Source: BQWY01 sp046351095 (GTDB lineage Bacteria; Nitrospirota; Nitrospiria; Nitrospirales; Nitrospiraceae). Taken from it: 64,000 nucleotides of DNA. Below the pieces are notes generated by a model. That model was not told the DNA's origin. It saw nothing but the letters and a program-made list of their open reading frames with translations, and did no database searches. The position numbers were made by a program, and so were the translations under genes. The stretch spans positions 2,170,001 to 2,234,000 of the forward strand of contig JAXLZC010000001.1 of the NCBI GenBank assembly GCA_046351095.1. The letters run 5' to 3'. Shown here one piece after another: positions 59,358 through 64,000 of the stretch (position 1 is the first letter of the stretch; every line of letters begins with the position of its first letter).

Positions 59358-60749
59358 CTAGTTGGTACAGAGGGGGTGAGGCTTCCCATCAGACAGATAC
59401 ACACACGAATGAAATTTGGTTGGCGTTGTGACCAACACCGATTTCAACGCAGCCCCTTGTTGTGTCAGGGGACGAATCAAACAATCCCACGGGAAAAAAC
59501 TCATCCACGATGGATGAGCCGACCACATGGCAAACCCATTGATCTTCGGGTAGGTCGCCAGCATCCTGGGCAGTCCCTGTGAGATTTTCTGCGCAGCCCA
59601 ACTTGAGTTCTGGCTCAGCCCGTCGGGGAACCCTAGCTCCATGATAAAGACCGGCTTGGCCGGTGCTATCACTTTGATCTCGGCCATTAGTTTGTCCAAT
59701 TCTCGCATATGCTCGTCCACCGAGACGACGTAGTCCTGCGTCAATCCGGGGAGGTCCGCTGCGTAGTAGTCCAGCATGTAAAAGTTGATGCTTACCCAAT
59801 CTACGTACGTATCACCCGGATACATATTCGCAAAGGCATGACAACTTTCGAGCAATTGTCGCGCGTAGGCTCGATCGATCGTCGCCGGCAACTCACTGAG
59901 ATCATAGTCGATCTGATTCACTTGCTTGACCGCCCACCCCATGGTGTCGAACGTCAAAAACTGTAACCCTTCTCGTCGCACAAAGAAATCGTAATAGTAC
60001 CGCTGGGCAGCTTTGAGGCGCTCAGCTCCATCACACACCTGTGCGTTCCCAGCATCGCTGTAAAGTGACGCATAGGGGAATCGTGAGGGGTTGAACTCCG
60101 CGAGTCCGCGCTTGTTTTCCAATGCCCACTGCAGCGACTTATCACCCACCGCTCCAAATCCGCCGAAATAGTCCGCGCCGATCCCGTTTGGTTCACGCCC
60201 CGAGATGAAAAACATCGGCTTACCGAACTGTCGCAACTCTGCCGCGAATCGGCTGAGGTCTGCATCATACTGTCCACTAAGTAATTTATCTACAGTAAAC
60301 CCAGCGGGAGCCTCCGACTCATCGGGGGAGGGATGAACATTATAGGCCTGTACGACGATCACCTTACCCTCTTGCCAGGCCGCATTGGCCTCCTGGACAT
60401 CGAAATGAGGCTGCCCATAAGCATCATACCCGTTCGCCCATGATCCGCGATGTTTGGACCACAAGGCCGTTTTTCTGCCGCTAGCGCTTTCAAATGTGGC
60501 GATGTCCCCCGGGACCCATTCATACTGACCAAGATACATGCCACCGTTCGGATGAGGCACGATCTTCAGGCTCGCCAAATCGCGGACTGGTGGCGGCGGG
60601 GGAGGTGGTGGGGCAGAACTTTGCACACCTCCTCCTTGGCGCTTTCTCAGACTTGCGCCCTGGGCTTCTACTGCCACCCAGAGCTGTTGAACCAGCAGAA
60701 TTACCAGCACAAATACCGCACCCGCTTTGTTTCCAATATTGTTTCGCAT
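59358..60749 (-). CDS. secreted GH26-like glycoside hydrolase
   Basis: ATG 60749 opens a signal peptide or anchor (AGAVFVLVILLVQQLWVAVE), a Pro8 linker (SSAPPPPPPPPVRDLASLK) and a catalytic domain of ~390 residues. Features of GH26-type enzymes are GKPMFFISGREPNGIGADYF, with a Glu near the usual acid/base site, WVSINFYMLDYYAADLPG and PVFIMELGFPDGLSQNSSWA, with a Glu in the nucleophile position. The family is inferred from pattern. It probably cuts a beta-linked glycan outside the cell, perhaps the polymer made by this locus. It is convergent with the last epimerase gene. Confidence 0.7.
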   Translation of the reverse strand: MRNNIGNKAGAVFVLVILLVQQLWVAVEAQGASLRKRQGGGVQSSAPPPPPPPPVRDLASLKIVPHPNGGMYLGQYEWVPGDIATFESASGRKTALWSKHRGSWANGYDAYGQPHFDVQEANAAWQEGKVIVVQAYNVHPSPDESEAPAGFTVDKLLSGQYDADLSRFAAELRQFGKPMFFISGREPNGIGADYFGGFGAVGDKSLQWALENKRGLAEFNPSRFPYASLYSDAGNAQVCDGAERLKAAQRYYYDFFVRREGLQFLTFDTMGWAVKQVNQIDYDLSELPATIDRAYARQLLESCHAFANMYPGDTYVDWVSINFYMLDYYAADLPGLTQDYVVSVDEHMRELDKLMAEIKVIAPAKPVFIMELGFPDGLSQNSSWAAQKISQGLPRMLATYPKINGFAMWSAHPSWMSFFPWDCLIRPLTQQGAALKSVLVTTPTKFHSCVYLSDGKPHPLCTN

Positions 60750-60966
60750 GGGTATGGCTCCAATTGGCACAACGAGCCCAGCAAACGGTGTGCCGTGCAG
60801 ATTCAACCACTAACTGCAAACAACACGAACTATTCGAGCAAGCCCTGATTCAAGAAGATTCTGGACTGAGGAACAGTTCAGAACACCGCCGCACTTAAAC
60901 GTCCCCCTCCAACTGAAATACTGTGCATATTCAGTCCATCGCCAACCGACACAACAACGACTCAAC

Positions 60967-61006
60967 AGCAAGTGGTCGGCACAGACAATGAAAGCGACCA
61001 CTTGCT
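60967..61006. terminator. long inverted repeat upstream of hydrolase gene
   Basis: Arms of 12 bp (AGCAAGTGGTCG and CGACCACTTGCT) are perfect around a 16-nt loop. It lies 128 bp downstream of the lipoprotein gene and 218 bp upstream of the GH26-like start, both read on the minus strand. It could end the lipoprotein transcript or be an operator for the hydrolase; a U-tract is lacking. The surrounding 60750-61134 holds no convincing gene. Confidence 0.45.
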
Positions 61007-61134
61007 TGCAGACTTGAGAAATCACCCGATTCGCTAACATATCCGTTATCTCGATGCGTGAGATGACAACTCAGACATGCCAAACCAAGCAGCGTACCGC
61101 AGAAGGTACACTCTTGAACCTATTGCCGTGACAC

Positions 61135-61404
61135 TCAACGACAGGATCCCTGAAGGCTCGGAGGGCAATGCATCTTGGGCGGATTCGGGACGGGGACACG
61201 TTCGACGGCAGGCGGCGGCCCGTCGCTTGTCTCCGACGCCTGGGATGATCCATGCGGCACATCGGGCGAAGGCGGCGAGGTCGAACAACCGGCAACCAGA
61301 ACCGCGCAGAGGACGCACCTCGCCATTCCGATTGCGACACAGTTCGCCAGCGCATCCCTCCTCGCGAGTCTGCCCCGCACGTAAATGGGGTTTTCCTGGG
61401 TCAC
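61135..61404 (-). CDS. small lipoprotein, Pro-rich
   Basis: The product has a lipobox: hydrophobic ARCVLCAVLVAGC with Cys at the cleavage site, then a Ser/Pro-rich tail (STSPPSPDVPHGSSQASETS) ending in two Cys. GTG 61404 has GGAAGG 7-8 nt upstream but gives a long N-terminus; ATG 61326 would give a compact lipoprotein signal. The mature part is disordered and only ~50 residues. Family unknown. It is divergent from the TpsB gene. Confidence 0.55.
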   Translation of the reverse strand: MTQENPIYVRGRLARRDALANCVAIGMARCVLCAVLVAGCSTSPPSPDVPHGSSQASETSDGPPPAVERVPVPNPPKMHCPPSLQGSCR

Positions 61405-61489
61405 CTACGAACCTTCCCGTATACTTGACCACGTATAGGATGGACAGGTCTGTCCAGAAGAGACGCTAGGTCTATTCGACACCACAACC

Positions 61490-63193
61490 ATGCACAGATC
61501 CGCCACCATACCGCGCAAGTCACAGACGCGACGATCGTTGACGGTCGTGCGCCGCATACGCTCGCGCCGAGCTCTTGCGGTCGGCGGCCTCGTCGCAGCA
61601 CTGCTGTGGATACCGCCGCTCGTCTCCGCACAAGCAACCGCGCCATCGACAACAACCGCGCAGCCCTCGAACGACACCGAAGGCTCTCGGCAGGAACTGT
61701 CGCCGCGCCCGTCCATCATCCGCGCCGTCACGGTCCGCGGCACGACCGTCTTCTCTCAAGAAGATTTTATTCCGCTGTTTACCTGGTATCTCCACGAACC
61801 GCTGACGCTCGCCACACTCGAGGAAGTGGCCGCCCACGTCACGGACATGTACCGTGCCCGTGGGTACACACTGGCCTCGACCTATGTGCCGCAGCAAGAA
61901 ATCCGCGACGGGTATGTTGAACTGGCGGTCTTGGAAGGTCAACTCGGCGCCCTATCGGTCACGGGGCAACGCGCCTATTCGGAAGACTTCATCCGCAAAC
62001 ACTTTGCGCCGGTGATGGAAGCACGGCTCATCCGCAACCAGGATGTCGAACGGTCGCTGCTGCTGTTGAACGGGTATCCGGAATTAAAAACCTCCGCCAC
62101 CTTGCGGCCCGGCGCCACACCAGGCAGCACGGATCTCGACGTACTCGTCGAAGACCGCCGCCCGATACACCTCACCCTCGACTACAACAACTACGGGTTT
62201 AACACCGTGTCCAGACATCGCTTCGGCGCGACGGGAGAAATCGGCAACCTCGGCATCGACGGGAGCATGCTGACGCTCAACGGCATCATCGGCGACAAGC
62301 CGGATCAATTGTTGTTCGGCACGGCAAGTTATGCGGTGCCTCTCGGTGTCCACGGCACAAAGCTCGCCGCCAGCGTCTCGACCGGACGGTTCGACGTGGG
62401 CGCGCACCTGTCCGCGCTGGAAATTCGTGGACGTATCAGCACCTACGATCTCTCCCTCAGCCATCCGCTCGTCAAGACCCGCACCCAGACCGTGATCGTC
62501 GATACCGGCTTCGCCTCGAAAGACAACCGCCTCTCCACGCTGGGCAGCCTGACCGGATCGGATCGCGTGCGCCTGCTTAAGGCCGGCGTCAACTACGACC
62601 AGCTCGATGGATCGGGGCGCACCTATGCCTCGGTGTACGGGTTCCAAGGGGTAGGGGAGGTGTGGGGCGGCATGGATAACAACGACCGGCTCACCACACG
62701 CCAAGGCGCCGACAACCGTTTCACAAAAGGCACCGTCTCGGCAGGACGTATCCAGAGCTTGCCGCACGACCTATTGTTCATCCTCAAAGGGTCGGGCCAA
62801 ATCTCGACGGGTCCCTTGGTCGTCATCGAGCAACTCCTGCTCGGCGGCCCGGACTCGGTGCGAGGCTACCAATTGGGCGAACGGTTCGTCGATGAAGGGT
62901 ATACGGTCAGCGGAGAACTCCGCATTCCGGTGTGGTCGTCGAAACTTCCGCCCACGCAATTCGGCGTCTTCGTCGACCACGGCGGCGGCCGCGTGCGCAA
63001 CCCCGCGCCGGGCGAGCACCGCAGCGCAAGCCTGACCGGTGTCGGCTTCGGCGTGCAGACCATGCTGTCCACGTGGGGGCAGACCAGTATCAGGGCCGAT
63101 CTCGGGTTTCCTCTCTCCGCGCAGCCGGTCGGCGGAACCCTCTCCGGGGACCGCTCGCCGACCCTCTATCTCCAGGCCATCGCCCGCTTCTAA
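61490..63193 (+). CDS. two-partner secretion transporter (TpsB, ShlB/FhaC family)
   Basis: This is a 567-residue outer-membrane transporter. A long signal region (to VAALLWIPPLVSAQ) is followed by two POTRA domains (about 75-220; IIRAVTVRGTTVFSQEDFIP, then GQLGALSVTGQRAYSEDFIR), the POTRA-2 ShlB type. The barrel (about 230-567) contains LLLGGPDSVRGYQLGERFVD, with the VRGY motif of the Omp85/TpsB lid loop. It ends in Phe (LYLQAIARF). It exports the exoprotein encoded directly downstream. The distance to the TpsA gene is 86 bp. Confidence 0.92.
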   Translation: MHRSATIPRKSQTRRSLTVVRRIRSRRALAVGGLVAALLWIPPLVSAQATAPSTTTAQPSNDTEGSRQELSPRPSIIRAVTVRGTTVFSQEDFIPLFTWYLHEPLTLATLEEVAAHVTDMYRARGYTLASTYVPQQEIRDGYVELAVLEGQLGALSVTGQRAYSEDFIRKHFAPVMEARLIRNQDVERSLLLLNGYPELKTSATLRPGATPGSTDLDVLVEDRRPIHLTLDYNNYGFNTVSRHRFGATGEIGNLGIDGSMLTLNGIIGDKPDQLLFGTASYAVPLGVHGTKLAASVSTGRFDVGAHLSALEIRGRISTYDLSLSHPLVKTRTQTVIVDTGFASKDNRLSTLGSLTGSDRVRLLKAGVNYDQLDGSGRTYASVYGFQGVGEVWGGMDNNDRLTTRQGADNRFTKGTVSAGRIQSLPHDLLFILKGSGQISTGPLVVIEQLLLGGPDSVRGYQLGERFVDEGYTVSGELRIPVWSSKLPPTQFGVFVDHGGGRVRNPAPGEHRSASLTGVGFGVQTMLSTWGQTSIRADLGFPLSAQPVGGTLSGDRSPTLYLQAIARF

Positions 63194-63216
63194 AGAAATC
63201 CGACAAAATCCCAGGA

Positions 63217-63247
63217 AAACGCCTGTGCTGTCGCAGGGTTGGCGTTT
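63217..63247 (+). other. hairpin between TpsB and TpsA genes
   Basis: Arms AAACGCC (63217-63223) and GGCGTTT (63241-63247) pair perfectly. An inner CCTG/CAGG pair shortens the loop. It lies 24 bp after the TpsB stop and could lower read-through into, or protect, the TpsA message. The role is inferred. Confidence 0.35.
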
Positions 63248-63279
63248 CGCGCCTGCTACACTTGTTTGAAGGAGCGCCC

Positions 63280-64000
63280 ATGGAGGGCTGCGCCTTGAGA
63301 CGAGCTCGGATGCCGTTCGGTCGCACCAGCAGAGGAATCGTTCTAGCGGCGGTACTCGTCGGCCTCACCTGGGCTGCGCCGTCGCGCACGGACGCACTGC
63401 CCGGCGGCGGAACCGTAGGGAGTGGCCAGGCGACCATCCAGCAGGTCGACCCGCAGACGCTGACCGTGCAGCAAGGGACGAATCGCGCCATCCTCAACTG
63501 GCAGCAGTTCTCCATCGGCTCCGGGGAGACCGTCCGCTTCCTTCAACCCTCCGCGAATGCCGTCGCCTTAAACCGCGTCGTCGGACTCGATCCCTCCGTC
63601 ATCCTCGGACACCTGCAGGCAAACGGACAGCTGTTCCTCGTCAATCCCAACGGCATTCTGTTCGGCGCCGGTGCACAGGTGAATGTCGCCGGCCTGTTGG
63701 CGACGACACTGCAGATTCGCGACAGCGACTTCATGGCGGGGAAGTACCTCTTCGCCCAGGATCCTCTGAAAGAATTACGTAGCGTCGTCAATCGTGGCGA
63801 GATCCGCATCTCCGACCATGGGTACGCCGTCTTCGTCGCGCCCGGCGTCGCCAACGAAGGGCTCATCGTCGGCCACCTCGGCACGACTCTGTTGGGATCC
63901 GCCCAACGCCTCACGCTGGATCTCATGGGCGACGGACTGATTCGGTACGTCCTCAGCGACAAGGTAGCCACGCAGGTGCGCGACACGGACGGCACACCGT
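63280..64000 (+). CDS. TpsA filamentous haemagglutinin-like exoprotein, cut by window end
   Basis: ATG 63280 has AAGGAG 6 nt upstream. The visible 240 residues begin with a signal peptide (GIVLAAVLVGLTWAAPSRTD) and the TPS secretion domain: ILNWQQFSIGSGETVRFLQP, then VNPNGILFGAGAQVNVAGLL, which is the NPNG signature, and VNRGEIRISDHGYAVFVAPG. This domain is recognised by the POTRA domains of the TpsB encoded just upstream. The rest, probably a beta-helical shaft of unknown length, is outside the window. Confidence 0.92.
   Translation, partial: MEGCALRRARMPFGRTSRGIVLAAVLVGLTWAAPSRTDALPGGGTVGSGQATIQQVDPQTLTVQQGTNRAILNWQQFSIGSGETVRFLQPSANAVALNRVVGLDPSVILGHLQANGQLFLVNPNGILFGAGAQVNVAGLLATTLQIRDSDFMAGKYLFAQDPLKELRSVVNRGEIRISDHGYAVFVAPGVANEGLIVGHLGTTLLGSAQRLTLDLMGDGLIRYVLSDKVATQVRDTDGTP

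Noticed and set aside
1..64000. CRISPR arrays, insertion sequences, prophage genes and rRNA
   Set aside because: No spaced repeat arrays, no transposase or integrase signature, and no rRNA sequence was seen; only one tRNA was found.

Overview
The window looks like a chromosomal segment of a Nitrospira-type nitrite oxidiser or comammox bacterium (phylum Nitrospirota). This is inferred from high GC content, a complex I operon with two nuoM genes in tandem and no nuoE, nuoF or nuoH, and the general character of the proteins. No rRNA or nitrogen-oxidation gene is present to prove the taxon. Most of the window is dense housekeeping DNA; roughly the last 27 kb is a surface-polysaccharide and secretion region with visibly lower GC.

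Layout. 1-5.3 kb: the end of an M24 peptidase gene (minus strand), two uncharacterised proteins, a class-I glutamine-amidotransferase-like hydrolase, an APC amino-acid permease, and a Pro/Ala-tailed protein. 5.4-7.2 kb: a compact type II-like restriction-modification pair with convergent, overlapping 3' ends. A perfect 26-bp palindrome sits on the methyltransferase start. 7.2-11.7 kb: a minus-strand run of HAD phosphatase, queE, pepA, nagZ and a protein with two desulforedoxin-like repeats. 11.8-12.0 kb: tRNA-Leu(GAG) behind a consensus sigma-70 promoter. 12.2-20.5 kb: a small secreted protein, glgB, a single-domain response regulator, a membrane protein, a PriA whose helicase motifs are degenerate, and an OmpA-family envelope protein.

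20.7-34.5 kb: nuoABCDGIJKLMMN, a 2M-type complex I. It has the quinone-side arm, NuoG and an extra antiporter-like subunit. The NADH module (NuoE/F) and NuoH are not in the locus, so the electron donor and the missing membrane subunit must come from elsewhere. The arrangement fits a proton-motive-force-driven or ferredoxin-linked enzyme.

34.6-37.1 kb: a phosphodiester glycosidase-domain protein, a periplasmic rhodanese, a small lipoprotein and pyrE. 37.3-60.7 kb: an exopolysaccharide locus. A LuxR-type regulator and a leader rich in inverted repeats precede a fused pseudo-nucleotidyltransferase/hexapeptide/priming glycosyltransferase and a chain-length determinant with a dead BY-kinase domain. 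These are followed by a methyltransferase, a GT-C enzyme, a nucleotidyltransferase-GT2 fusion, GT4 and GT2 enzymes, an epimerase, Wzx, Wzy, the Wza-type export protein, an outer-membrane barrel, another GT4, an aldo/keto reductase, a GMC oxidoreductase and a second epimerase. A convergent secreted GH26-like glycoside hydrolase closes the locus. The set is enough to prime, assemble, flip, polymerise and export a heteropolysaccharide by the Wzx/Wzy route. 61.1-64.0 kb: a small lipoprotein, a TpsB (FhaC-like) transporter and the start of its TpsA exoprotein, cut by the window end.
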